Positions 9,863 to 17,604 of a stretch of DNA of 64,000 nucleotides are shown here, piece after piece. Every line of letters starts with the position of its first letter. Position 1 is the stretch's first letter. The notes beneath the pieces are model-generated. The model was given only the letters and a program-made list of their open reading frames with translations. It was not told the DNA's origin and made no database searches. The stretch is from ZC4RG30 sp049841155 (GTDB taxonomy: Bacteria > Pseudomonadota > Gammaproteobacteria > Steroidobacterales > Steroidobacteraceae): the NCBI GenBank assembly GCA_049841155.1, contig JASGHI010000003.1:1178001-1242000 (forward strand). Reading direction: 5' to 3'. A program made the position numbers and the translations under genes.

Positions 9863-10468
9863 GTGGCGGACATACCCCGCGAAGTCCCGGCCGGAGAGGT
9901 CACGCAATTGCTGCTGCGCTGGCGCGCCGGCGATGAGGCCGCGTTCGCCGCGCTCCTGCCGCTGGTCTACGACGCCCTGCGAGCGATGGCGCAGCGCCAC
10001 CTCGGCCGCGAGCGCGGCCCACACACCTTGCAGCGTACCGCACTGGTGCACGAAGCCTTCCTGCGCCTGGTCGACCAGACGCAGGTGGACTGGCAGGGCC
10101 GTTCGCAGTTCTACGGCATTGCCTCGCAGATGATGCGGCGCGTGCTGGTGGACCATGCGCGGCGCCGCGACGCCGCCAAGCGCGGCGGCAAGGAGGTGCG
10201 CATCGACCTCGATGCCGTGCTCGCCTCGGGCGCCGAAGGCGTTGCGGGCGAAGACGATTTCGACTTCGATGCCATCCACCAGTCCCTGCAACGCCTGGAG
10301 GCGCTGGATCCGCAGCAGGGCCGCCTGGTCGAACTGCGCTTCTTCGGCGGCCTGAGCATCCAGGATGCGGCGGGCGTACTGGGCATTTCCCCCGCCACGG
10401 CCAAGCGCGAATGGGCGATTGCGCGCGCCTTCCTGCAGCGCGAGCTTTCCGGCGACAAACCCACATGA
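9863..10468 (+). CDS. Sigma-70 family (ECF, Sig-70_X6/TIGR02999-type) sigma factor
   Basis: A 201-residue sigma factor that redirects RNA polymerase. Region 2 runs from about residue 10 to 90 (LLLRWRAGDEAAFAALLPLVYDALRAMA, then the promoter-melting stretch FYGIASQMMRRVLVDHARRR). Region 4 runs from about 135 to 195 (LDPQQGRLVELRFFGGLSIQDAAGVLGISPATAKREWAIARAFL, a helix-turn-helix). This subgroup is typical of genomes that couple sigma factors to Ser/Thr kinases rather than to zinc anti-sigma factors. The start is a GTG at 9863. The stop overlaps the kinase start (ATGA at 10465-10468), which implies translational coupling. Confidence 0.92.
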   Translation: MADIPREVPAGEVTQLLLRWRAGDEAAFAALLPLVYDALRAMAQRHLGRERGPHTLQRTALVHEAFLRLVDQTQVDWQGRSQFYGIASQMMRRVLVDHARRRDAAKRGGKEVRIDLDAVLASGAEGVAGEDDFDFDAIHQSLQRLEALDPQQGRLVELRFFGGLSIQDAAGVLGISPATAKREWAIARAFLQRELSGDKPT

Positions 10469-12993
10469 CGCCGGAAAGCTGGCAGCGCGTGAAGGAACTC
10501 TTCTCCGCCGCCAGCGAGCTGCCGGCGGATGACACCGCGGCCTGGCTGGATGCGGCCTGCGGCGGGGATGCCCAGCTGCGTGCCGAAGTCGATTCGCTGC
10601 TGGCAGCACACGCCACCCGCGAAGCCGTGGTGGACCAGCCCGCCATCGCGCACCTGCCGCCGGATTTCGGCCAGCCGGACCGGGACCGCTGGATCGGCCG
10701 CCGCCTCGGTGCCTATGAAATCGTCGAATTGATCGGGCATGGCGGCATGGGCGAGGTGTATCGCGCCCGCCGTGTGGATGCCGAGTACGACAAGGAGGTG
10801 GCGATCAAGCTGGTCCCCGGCGGGCTGCTGGCCACGCAGGTGGCGCGGCGCATCCGCTCGGAGCGGCAGATCCTCGCGGACCTCGACCATCCCGGCATCG
10901 CCCGGCTGATCGACGGCGGCGTCACGGAGGACGGCACGCCCTACCTCGTGATGGAACTGGTGGCCGGCGAACCGCTGGACCGCTACATCGCCGCCCACAC
11001 CCCGCCCCTGGCCACGAGGCTGGCGCTGTTCCTCGATGTCTGCGCCGCGGTGAGCCATGCCCACCGGCATCTGGTCGTCCACCGCGACCTGAAGCCGGGC
11101 AACATCCTCGTGACGCCGCAGGGCCAGGTGAAACTGCTCGACTTCGGCATCGCCAGACTCCTGCAGCCGGGCGCGGCCGAGGCCGCGGCCGTGCCGACCG
11201 TGACGCTGCTGCGCACGCTGACGCCCGGCTTCGCCAGCCCCGAGCAGGTTCTGGGCAGGCCGGTGACAACGGCCAGCGATGTGTACTCGCTCGGCGTCGT
11301 GCTGTATGTGCTGCTGACGGGTTGCAGCCCCTACCGCCGCGCCATGCACACGGCCGAGGATGCCATCCACGAGGTCTGCAACACCGAACCGGTGCGGCCC
11401 AGCGCCGCGATGCCCGCCAGGCAGACCGCGCGCGAAGCCATCGGCCGCGACCTCGATGCCATCATCCTGCGGGCCTTGCGCAAGGAGCCGGAACGGCGCT
11501 ATGCGTCGGTGGATCGCTTCGCCGAGGACATCCGCCGCTATCTGGACGGGCGGCCCGTGGCCGCACGCGGCGATGTGCTCTCCTACCGTGCCGGCAAGTT
11601 CATGCGGCGGCACGTGGCGATGCTGGCCGCCGCCGCGGCGCTGCTGCTGACTCTGGTTGGCGCAACCGTGGTCTCCCTGCGCGAAGCGCGCATTGCCGAC
11701 CAGCAGCGCGCACGGGCCGAGCGGCACTTCGCCAGCGTGCGTGCGCTGGCGAACTCGTTCATGTTCGAGGTGCACGATGCGATCGAACCCCTCGCCGGCG
11801 CAACCAGGGCCCGGGAACTGCTGGTCGGAACGGCGATGAAATACCTGGATTCGCTGGCTGGCGAGGCGGGAGATGATGCGGCACTGCGGCTCGAACTTGC
11901 CGCTGCATACGAAAAGGTCGCGGATGTCCAGGGCACCACCCCGGTCAACAAGGGCGAACCGCGCGCAGCCATCGAAAGCTATGCCCGTGCCATCGCGCTG
12001 CTGAGCCCGATCGTCGCCGCGGAGCCCGCGCCGGCCGAACCCCTGCGCACACTGGCCCGCATCGAGAGAAAACAAGCCCAGCTGAAGCTGTTCCAGGGTG
12101 AAACCGGCGAAGCCAGGTCCATGGGAAAGCATTCGGTGGACCGGCTCGCATCACTGGCCCGTTCGCAGCCGGATGACCAGACGCTGCGCGAGCTTGCCAT
12201 CGCTTCCCAGGACTATGCGGTAACGCTGTTCTACACCGGCGCACCGCTGGAAGAACGCATGGCTCACGCCAGCCGGGCCGTTGGCATCCTCGAGGAACAG
12301 GTGCTGCGCCACCCCAAGGACCTGGAGCTGGCCAGCAGCCTGTCCGCGGCCTACAACATCAAGGCATCAACGATTACGGGCGCCAGCGATGACCGTCTGC
12401 AGCTGGAGGAATCACTGGCATTGCTGCGCAAGTCACAAGCCATCGACGAACGGCTGGTCGAAGCCACCGATGGCAAGGACATGGGCTACCTGCGCAATCT
12501 CTCCGCGGGCTACCTGAATATCGCCCTGTATCTCTATCAGAAAGGGGCCTATCAGGAGGCTCTCGACAACATCCACGCCGGAACGGCCGCCGCAGCGGCC
12601 CGTGAGGCCGATGCCGATGACTTCCAGGTCCGGATGGATGCCGCGCAGGCCGGCTGGCAGGAAGGCAGGCTTCTGCTGGCCCTGGGTCGCACGGGCGAGG
12701 CCGAGGCCGTGCTCGGGCGCAACCTGCGGCGGATCGGGCAGATCGGCCAGGCGGACGACAACCTGCGGATGATCTACCAGCAGGCAGCCACCGAGACCTA
12801 TCTGGCGCAGATCCGCGAGCGCCAGTCGCGCCGGGAGGATGCGCGCCGGCTCTACGAGTCCGCGACTCAGCGTTTCGGCCGCGTCACCGCGGTGGCCACG
12901 CTCGACTACCTGGACATGCTGGTCGTCAACGCCGCCCGGGACGGCCTGGCGCGCACCCAGCCAGCCCTCGTCACCAGACAAACTGCCCGGTGA
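10465..12993 (+). CDS. Transmembrane Ser/Thr protein kinase with TPR-like C-terminal region
   Basis: An 842-residue eukaryote-like (Hanks-type) kinase. A short helical N-terminal part is followed by the kinase domain at about residues 83-360: glycine loop GHGGMGEVY (91-99), Lys115 in AIK, HRD at 206-208 in HRDLKPGN, DFG at 226-228 and ASPEQ at 257-261. All key catalytic residues are present, so it should be active. A single membrane helix lies at about 383-404. The remaining ~430 residues, outside the membrane, are helical and TPR-like (YLNIALYLYQKGAYQEALDNI), a form seen with the Sig-70_X6 sigma partners. The kinase probably senses an envelope signal and controls the sigma factor it overlaps by 4 bp. 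Confidence 0.92.
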   Translation: MTPESWQRVKELFSAASELPADDTAAWLDAACGGDAQLRAEVDSLLAAHATREAVVDQPAIAHLPPDFGQPDRDRWIGRRLGAYEIVELIGHGGMGEVYRARRVDAEYDKEVAIKLVPGGLLATQVARRIRSERQILADLDHPGIARLIDGGVTEDGTPYLVMELVAGEPLDRYIAAHTPPLATRLALFLDVCAAVSHAHRHLVVHRDLKPGNILVTPQGQVKLLDFGIARLLQPGAAEAAAVPTVTLLRTLTPGFASPEQVLGRPVTTASDVYSLGVVLYVLLTGCSPYRRAMHTAEDAIHEVCNTEPVRPSAAMPARQTAREAIGRDLDAIILRALRKEPERRYASVDRFAEDIRRYLDGRPVAARGDVLSYRAGKFMRRHVAMLAAAAALLLTLVGATVVSLREARIADQQRARAERHFASVRALANSFMFEVHDAIEPLAGATRARELLVGTAMKYLDSLAGEAGDDAALRLELAAAYEKVADVQGTTPVNKGEPRAAIESYARAIALLSPIVAAEPAPAEPLRTLARIERKQAQLKLFQGETGEARSMGKHSVDRLASLARSQPDDQTLRELAIASQDYAVTLFYTGAPLEERMAHASRAVGILEEQVLRHPKDLELASSLSAAYNIKASTITGASDDRLQLEESLALLRKSQAIDERLVEATDGKDMGYLRNLSAGYLNIALYLYQKGAYQEALDNIHAGTAAAAAREADADDFQVRMDAAQAGWQEGRLLLALGRTGEAEAVLGRNLRRIGQIGQADDNLRMIYQQAATETYLAQIRERQSRREDARRLYESATQRFGRVTAVATLDYLDMLVVNAARDGLARTQPALVTRQTAR

Positions 12994-13006
12994 TCCTTGC
13001 CGAGCG

Positions 13007-13534
13007 CTACGGCTTCCTTCCGCCTGCCGATGGCAGCACTGCAAGCAGCTGGCGCGCATCTTTCAGCAGCAACAGCAGCTGCTGTTCGCGGGCAGGCGAC
13101 GCCTCGAAACCGAAACGCAGATAGAAGCGTGAGGCTTCTTCGTCGATCGGGTGCGTCAGCAGCGCCCGCACACCGGCCTGCTCGGCAATGATCAGGGTGC
13201 GGCGGATCGCGTCCTGCAGCAGTCCCGCACCAATGCCACGACCCTGGTCCTGCCGGGCTACGGCCATCCTGGCGAGGATGACAACGGGGATGGGATAGGC
13301 ACCCATGCCCTTGCGGATGCGATCCGGAGCTTCCAGCGTGTCGATCTGCCCCACCGTCAGGCTGTAATACCCCGCGATACGCGGACCGTCGCAGACCACA
13401 TAGGTCCGGGCTGAGCCGCTGGCTTGCGCCTGCCGCGCGTGGCGCACCAGCCAGTCATCCAGGCTGGGCTTGCCACAATCGAAGCCATCCAGCGTGTGGC
13501 TGGCTTCCAGCACCCGCGGCGCTGTCAGCGACAT
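13007..13534 (-). CDS. GNAT acetyltransferase toxin (TacT-like) of a type II toxin-antitoxin pair
   Basis: A 175-residue GNAT protein. It has the acetyl-CoA-binding V/A-x-x-x-x-x-G-x-G/A loop (RQDQGRGIGAGLLQDA, about residues 94-109), the AGYYSLTVG strand near residue 54 and the C-terminal FYLRFGF around 137, where TacT toxins place the catalytic tyrosine. TacT/AtaT-type toxins acetylate aminoacyl-tRNAs and stop translation. It follows its DUF1778 antitoxin by 3 bp, the standard antitoxin-first order. It is convergent with the kinase gene (13-bp gap). Confidence 0.9.
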   Translation of the reverse strand: MSLTAPRVLEASHTLDGFDCGKPSLDDWLVRHARQAQASGSARTYVVCDGPRIAGYYSLTVGQIDTLEAPDRIRKGMGAYPIPVVILARMAVARQDQGRGIGAGLLQDAIRRTLIIAEQAGVRALLTHPIDEEASRFYLRFGFEASPAREQQLLLLLKDARQLLAVLPSAGGRKP

Positions 13535-13537
13535 GGG

Positions 13538-13810
13538 CTACGCCCAGGGGGCTGTTCGCGAGAACAGATCCTTCAAGCCGGGGTTGTCCTGCGCCGGCCG
13601 GTCCAGCAGATCCAGCAGGGCTTGAGACTGGCTGCCAGACACCAGAAACAGGCGCTGATCGAGCAGCGTCTGCTCAGCGGCCCGGCAGGCGCTGTCCAGG
13701 ATGAAATCGGTCATCGACTTGTGCGTGGCCTCGGCAGCGCGGCGCAGTACGGCTTCCTGCTGGGGCGTGGCGCGCAGGCCCAGACGGGCAGAGCGGGCGG
13801 TGGTCGCCAT
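13538..13810 (-). CDS. DUF1778 ribbon-helix-helix antitoxin (TacA-like)
   Basis: A 90-residue protein. The N-terminal ARLGLRATPQQEAVLRRAAE (about residues 7-27) and MTDFILDSACRAAEQ (32-46) form the ribbon-helix-helix DNA-binding fold of DUF1778. The C-terminal tail (LLDLLDRPAQDNPGLKDLF) is the segment that wraps the GNAT toxin in this family. An ATG 18 bp further upstream is possible, but MATTARSARLGL fits the family start better. It neutralises the toxin and represses its own operon, and a 9-bp inverted repeat just upstream is the likely operator. Confidence 0.9.
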   Translation of the reverse strand: MATTARSARLGLRATPQQEAVLRRAAEATHKSMTDFILDSACRAAEQTLLDQRLFLVSGSQSQALLDLLDRPAQDNPGLKDLFSRTAPWA

Positions 13811-13834
13811 GATGGGGGTGTCTCTCAATGCTGT

Positions 13835-13866
13835 TTGTACGTCATGTTATCACAATAGACGTACAA
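13835..13866. promoter_or_regulatory. Inverted repeat TTGTACGTC-N14-GACGTACAA, antitoxin operator candidate
   Basis: Two perfect 9-bp arms (13835-13843 and 13858-13866) are spaced by 14 bp, so their centres are 23 bp apart, about two helical turns. The repeat lies 24-56 bp before the antitoxin start in an AT-rich patch. Ribbon-helix-helix antitoxins such as TacA bind palindromes in their own promoter, so autorepression is inferred. Confidence 0.65.
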
Positions 13867-13876
13867 TTCAATGGCA

Positions 13877-14605
13877 TCACTTCGCGGGCGGACTGCCCGC
13901 TGTCTGCGATGCGGGCGGTGAAACCGCCTCTACTTTGAACGCATCTTCATAGGCCCCCCACCTTCTGGATGTGACCCCGTTTTTCACGCTGCCGGGGAAT
14001 TGCCTGGCCCCGCGCGCCCGCTGCACCTGTATCTCTCCTCCGGTGTCACTGCCGATGATGCCGGCATGAACGGCCGCGAGGCAGATGGAGGAATCGGCCG
14101 TATAGGGGTTGGTACCCCACAGCGCGCCTTCGCGCCCTCCTCCCGCAGGACAGCGCAGCGTGAGGGCGCTGGTGAAATCCATCGGGATGCCGCTCCAAGC
14201 CGTCGTCCACGCAATGCTGCCCGGCTTGCCCTCCTTCACGAAGGTATATGAATAGCCCCAGGAGCCGTACTTCAGCGTCGCGACGCCATTGCGCCGGCTG
14301 CCCTCGAAGGATTGCGCTCCCCTGCCGATCAATATCCTCACCACGCCGTTCTGGCCCGCCTTGAGCAGACCGGCATGGATGGCCGCCGGACACACCGGCG
14401 AGCTGTCCATGTAGGTATCGGTACCGTAGACATTGTCGCCATTGGTCTCGGTGGGCGGACAGACGAAGGTGATGGTCTCACCGACGCGCTCGCGCACCCC
14501 GCTGGCATTCTGCCGGCCCGGCAAACCCAGCGTGGATTGCGCCAGGGCGGTGCCGGCCAGCGCCTGGGCAGCCAGCAGCACGCACAGCTTCGACCCGCTT
14601 CCCAT
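13877..14605 (-). CDS. Exported protein with two tandem LCCL domains
   Basis: A 242-residue protein with a signal peptide (to about residue 23, ALAQS). Two LCCL-like modules follow. The first, at about residues 45-120, has FVCPP, VYGTDTYMDSSPVCPAAIHAG and GSRRNGVATLKYGSWGYSYTF. The second, at about 140-225, has LRCPAG, LWGTNPYTADSSICLAAVHAG and GSVKNGVTSRRWGAYEDAF. Each keeps the two cysteines and the AA-x-HAG core. LCCL is an extracellular binding fold known best from animal cochlin and apicomplexan surface proteins; its bacterial role is unknown. A close paralogue is encoded at 17605-18567. Promoter-like element B lies 32 bp upstream of the ATG. Confidence 0.82.
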   Translation of the reverse strand: MGSGSKLCVLLAAQALAGTALAQSTLGLPGRQNASGVRERVGETITFVCPPTETNGDNVYGTDTYMDSSPVCPAAIHAGLLKAGQNGVVRILIGRGAQSFEGSRRNGVATLKYGSWGYSYTFVKEGKPGSIAWTTAWSGIPMDFTSALTLRCPAGGGREGALWGTNPYTADSSICLAAVHAGIIGSDTGGEIQVQRARGARQFPGSVKNGVTSRRWGAYEDAFKVEAVSPPASQTAGSPPAK

Positions 14606-14636
14606 GTGTCGCCCTCCGCTACGTGGATACCGGATC

Positions 14637-14665
14637 AACGCGCAAAGCGGGGCAAAACCGGCTCA
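14637..14665 (-). promoter_or_regulatory. Conserved promoter-like element B
   Basis: TGAGCCGGTTTT, then TTGCGCGTT, with the same spacing as element A. It ends 31 bp before the LCCL gene start on the minus strand. It faces away from element D in the same intergenic region, so the two would form a divergent promoter pair. Confidence 0.6.
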
Positions 14666-14688
14666 GGCCACCCTCTCCCGGCCGCGGT

Positions 14689-14717
14689 TGAGCCAGTTTG
14701 CGCGCGGATTGCGCGCT
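14689..14717 (+). promoter_or_regulatory. Conserved promoter-like element D (most diverged copy)
   Basis: TGAGCCAGTTTG followed by TTGCGCGCT at the same spacing as the other copies, ending 36 bp before the start at 14754. Most of the bases shared by the other three copies are kept, and the differences fall mainly in the spacer. Confidence 0.5.
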
Positions 14718-14753
14718 ATCTCCCATGAGCCACAAACGTCCAGGGAGAGCCCG

Positions 14754-15425
14754 ATGAAACCCCCGATGCTGATCCGCCTGCTGGGCCTTGCAGCCCTCGC
14801 CTTCTCCATGACGCAAGCGCAGGCGCAAGACCCCGCCCCCATCCGCATCGGCATCGTGCTGCCCGAAGCGCAGCTCGGCCAGGGCAACAGCGGCCAGGAC
14901 GTGGCCGAGCCCGTGCGCCAGTTGCTGATGAGCTACCTGGCCGGCCCCAGGCTGGAGCTGATCCCGCTGCAGGCCAGGATTGCCGCGCAGGTGGAGGCCG
15001 AAGCGCAGCAGCAGAACTGCGCCTATCTGCTGTACACACGCGTGGCACAGAAGAAGGCCGGCAAGGGCTTCGGCAGCGCACTGAAGATGCTGGGCCCCGC
15101 GGCCAGCATGCTGCCGGGGCTGGGTGGCATGGCGGGCATGGGCGGCATGATGGCCGGCATGGCGGGCCAGGTCGCGGCCACCGCGGCGATGCAGTCGGCG
15201 CAGCAGGACGCGATGGCGCGCCTTACGCAGGCGCAGTCCGGCACCGTCAAGGCCCGCGACGAGATCAGCCTGGCCTACCGGGTCATCGCTGCCGGCACCA
15301 CCAAGCCGGTGCTGGATGAGACGCTGAAGGCCAAGGCCGAGCAGGATGGAGAAAACCTGCTGCGCCCGCTGGCCGAGCAGGTGGCGACCAAGACACTCGG
15401 CACGCTGCTGGCGCCGCAGGGCTGA
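14754..15425 (+). CDS. Exported protein of unknown function with a glycine/methionine-rich segment
   Basis: A 223-residue protein with a signal peptide (cleaved near AQAQD, residue ~25) and a GGAGAG Shine-Dalgarno. The N-terminal half (IRIGIVLPEAQLGQG... VAEPVRQLLMSYLAGPRLELIPLQA) looks like a small alpha/beta domain as in CsgG-like or TolB-like envelope proteins, but similarity is too weak to name. A central GLGGMAGMGGMMAGMAGQ stretch (about residues 120-137) is hydrophobic and could insert in a membrane. It has element D upstream and the ZU5-like lipoprotein 16 bp downstream, so they are one operon. Confidence 0.72.
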   Translation: MKPPMLIRLLGLAALAFSMTQAQAQDPAPIRIGIVLPEAQLGQGNSGQDVAEPVRQLLMSYLAGPRLELIPLQARIAAQVEAEAQQQNCAYLLYTRVAQKKAGKGFGSALKMLGPAASMLPGLGGMAGMGGMMAGMAGQVAATAAMQSAQQDAMARLTQAQSGTVKARDEISLAYRVIAAGTTKPVLDETLKAKAEQDGENLLRPLAEQVATKTLGTLLAPQG

Positions 15426-15441
15426 GCGCCATCCCTTGGCA

Positions 15442-17019
15442 ATGCACCGCTGCATTCGAATCGCGGCCATTCTGATCGCAGCAGCGACGCTGGCGGCCTG
15501 CAGTCCCGGCCCGACCGGGCAGCCCTCCAGCGCTCCAGTGGGTGATTCGACTGGCAACCCGGCAAGCCCTCCCGATACCCCCGCCGATGTTGCTGCCGAC
15601 GATCCGGGGAACGGCCCGGTCAATACCACGCCCCGGCCCACCGCCGTCGGTGAGCCCGTCGGCAGCGAGGTGGTGAAGACCATCGGCCTGGCGGGCGGCA
15701 GTGTGGTCAGTGCCGATGGCGGCGCCTCGGTCATCATTCCCGCCGGCGCGCTGGCCATCGACACGCCCATTTCGATTCAGCGCATCACCGACAACGCGCC
15801 CGGCGGCCTGCGCACCTACGCCATGCGCCCCGACGGCCAGACCTTCGCCGTGCCGGTGACGGTGCAGTTCACCTACGACGAGCACGACCTGCTCGGCGCG
15901 GTGCCGGAAGCCTTCGACATCGGCTACCAGGACGCGAACCGCTACTGGCGTGCACTGCCCGTGGCGCAGCTCGACACCACTGCCCGCACGGTCAGCGTTG
16001 CCACCACGCACTTCACCGACTGGGCGCTGCTCTCGACCATCCGGCTCAACCCCATGCGCGCAGCCGTGCGCGTCGGCCGCAAGCTGTCGCTGGACGTGGT
16101 GTCCTGTGGCCGCAGGGACGATCCCGGCACCGGCCTGCCGGCACTGGTGGAGACCTGCGGCCCGAGCCCGCTGCGCGTGGACACCTGGGCGGTCAACGGC
16201 ACCACCTACGGCGACGCGCGGGTGGGCACGGTGGATTCGGCCGGCACGGTGAAGGGCACCTACACCGCGCCGGCGAACAAGCCCAGCCCGTCGAGGGTGG
16301 CGGTGAGCTGCTCGGTGCAGCTGCCGCAGGGCGACAGGGCCAAGGTGCTGCTGAAGACCGAGGTGCAGGTGGTGCAACACGCCGGGTGGAACGGCAGCAT
16401 CTGGTACTCGATGCGCGGCATGGAGAACACCACCGAGACGGTGCCGTTGCCCGGCAACATCGGCAGCACCACCACCGAGAAGATGCGCGAAGTGATTGGC
16501 GGGGTGATGCTGACGATCGAAGCCGACAACGACTTCAGCGGACCGAACATCATCAAGGTGTCGAAGGTCGAGGGCAACTACGACTACCACGAGTCGGTGC
16601 TGCGCAACCGCACCGCGCAAGACGGGCCGTGCCTGCGCCTGAGCGAGGCCAGCCTGGTGACCGATGCAGCCGGAATGCCGACGCTGCCGGCGCACAACCT
16701 GATGGCGATCGAGTTCGGCAACCCGACGATGACCGGTGGCGCGTACAAAATCGCCTTCGCGCCCGCCGAGGGCAAGCTGACCGGCACGTCGATCGAACAG
16801 AGCAGCCAGACCGCGACCGGCGAGAACTGCGTGCCCGCGGCGTCGTACGACGTGCGCATCGACTACGAAGGCATGATCGACGTGATCGCCATCGACCTCA
16901 CCGGCAGCTCACCCGACAAGGCCGAGAACATCTCGGGTCATGTCACCAAGGAGTCGAGGATGCTGAACCTGCCCGTGACCTGGGAAGTGCACTGGCAGCT
17001 CAACCACTCCGTCAAGTAG
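15442..17019 (+). CDS. Large lipoprotein with a ZU5-like domain
   Basis: A 525-residue protein starting MHRCIRIAAILIAAATLAAC, a lipoprotein signal with lipobox LAAC (Cys20). After a Pro/Ser/Thr-rich linker, residues ~85-125 (GGSVVSADGGASVIIPAGAL then ISIQRI) match the ZU5 fold, which is used for protein-protein contacts and often found in bacterial surface proteins. Further beta-rich segments follow, with WNGSIWYSMRG near residue 315. It is probably anchored in the outer membrane. The start at 15442 gives the lipobox directly. It follows the previous gene by 16 bp and is convergent with the gene ending at 17093. Confidence 0.75.
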   Translation: MHRCIRIAAILIAAATLAACSPGPTGQPSSAPVGDSTGNPASPPDTPADVAADDPGNGPVNTTPRPTAVGEPVGSEVVKTIGLAGGSVVSADGGASVIIPAGALAIDTPISIQRITDNAPGGLRTYAMRPDGQTFAVPVTVQFTYDEHDLLGAVPEAFDIGYQDANRYWRALPVAQLDTTARTVSVATTHFTDWALLSTIRLNPMRAAVRVGRKLSLDVVSCGRRDDPGTGLPALVETCGPSPLRVDTWAVNGTTYGDARVGTVDSAGTVKGTYTAPANKPSPSRVAVSCSVQLPQGDRAKVLLKTEVQVVQHAGWNGSIWYSMRGMENTTETVPLPGNIGSTTTEKMREVIGGVMLTIEADNDFSGPNIIKVSKVEGNYDYHESVLRNRTAQDGPCLRLSEASLVTDAAGMPTLPAHNLMAIEFGNPTMTGGAYKIAFAPAEGKLTGTSIEQSSQTATGENCVPAASYDVRIDYEGMIDVIAIDLTGSSPDKAENISGHVTKESRMLNLPVTWEVHWQLNHSVK

Positions 17020-17044
17020 AACGGCCACACAGCCAGGCCGCGGT

Positions 17045-17064
17045 GGCGCAGCAGCGCCTGCGCC
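17045..17064. terminator. Possible bidirectional hairpin between convergent genes
   Basis: GGCGCAG and CTGCGCC arms (7 bp) with a 6-base loop lie in the 73-bp gap between two convergent genes. No T-run follows on either side, so it is at best a weak or Rho-assisted terminator. Confidence 0.3.
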
Positions 17065-17092
17065 GGTCATCGGCTCCCCGCAGCCTCTCCCA

Positions 17093-17593
17093 TCACCACA
17101 CAAACTGTCCGGTGATCTTTGACGGCAGCGGTGTCAGCCAGTACATGGAATTGCTGGTGCGCGCGGGATTGACGGCGATGAACTCTCCCCAGGAATTGCT
17201 GGCAGTGCTGTGCCCGACCAGCGCGCATTCGTACTCCGCCACCTGGCCGGAAGGGTTTCCGGTCGCCGGCAGGAAGTCCGACTCTGCCACCGACACGTGG
17301 ACGAACAGGGGGGATTTCACGGCGGCGCCCTGCGTCACCGCGATTTCGTTGAAGCCGACCAGATTGTACCGGCGGCTCAGGCCCGTACCCGAGGCCTGCA
17401 GGGAAGGAGTCTTCAGCACCAGGCTCGTGATGCCGCAGCTGACACGCACGCGGCTGATGTCCGGCATCAACCGCGTAAGGTCCACGGGAACCACGAAGGT
17501 AACGGTTGCATTCTGCGGCTGCTGCGCACCGGCATCGCGCATGATCAGCAGGGCGAGGCAGGTTGCGGGCAGGATTCTCAAGGCGTGTGACAT
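17093..17593 (-). CDS. Exported protein of unknown function, last gene of the LCCL operon
   Basis: A 166-residue protein with a signal peptide (ending near RDAGAQQ, residue ~23) and a good GAGGAG Shine-Dalgarno before the ATG at 17593. The mature part is beta-rich (ATVTFVVPVDLTRLMPDISRVRVSCGI ... LFVHVSVAESDFLP) with two cysteines, suggesting a small disulfide-held beta domain. No family is recognised. It follows the second LCCL protein by 11 bp and very probably belongs to the same operon, driven by element C. Confidence 0.7.
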   Translation of the reverse strand: MSHALRILPATCLALLIMRDAGAQQPQNATVTFVVPVDLTRLMPDISRVRVSCGITSLVLKTPSLQASGTGLSRRYNLVGFNEIAVTQGAAVKSPLFVHVSVAESDFLPATGNPSGQVAEYECALVGHSTASNSWGEFIAVNPARTSNSMYWLTPLPSKITGQFVW

Positions 17594-17604
17594 GCAGGAT
17601 CTCC

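Noticed and set aside
9788..9863. TGAGCCGTCTGCCC before the sigma factor gene as a further copy
   Set aside because: Its TGA is the stop codon of the upstream gene, the -10-like half does not match, and the distance to the start is too long.
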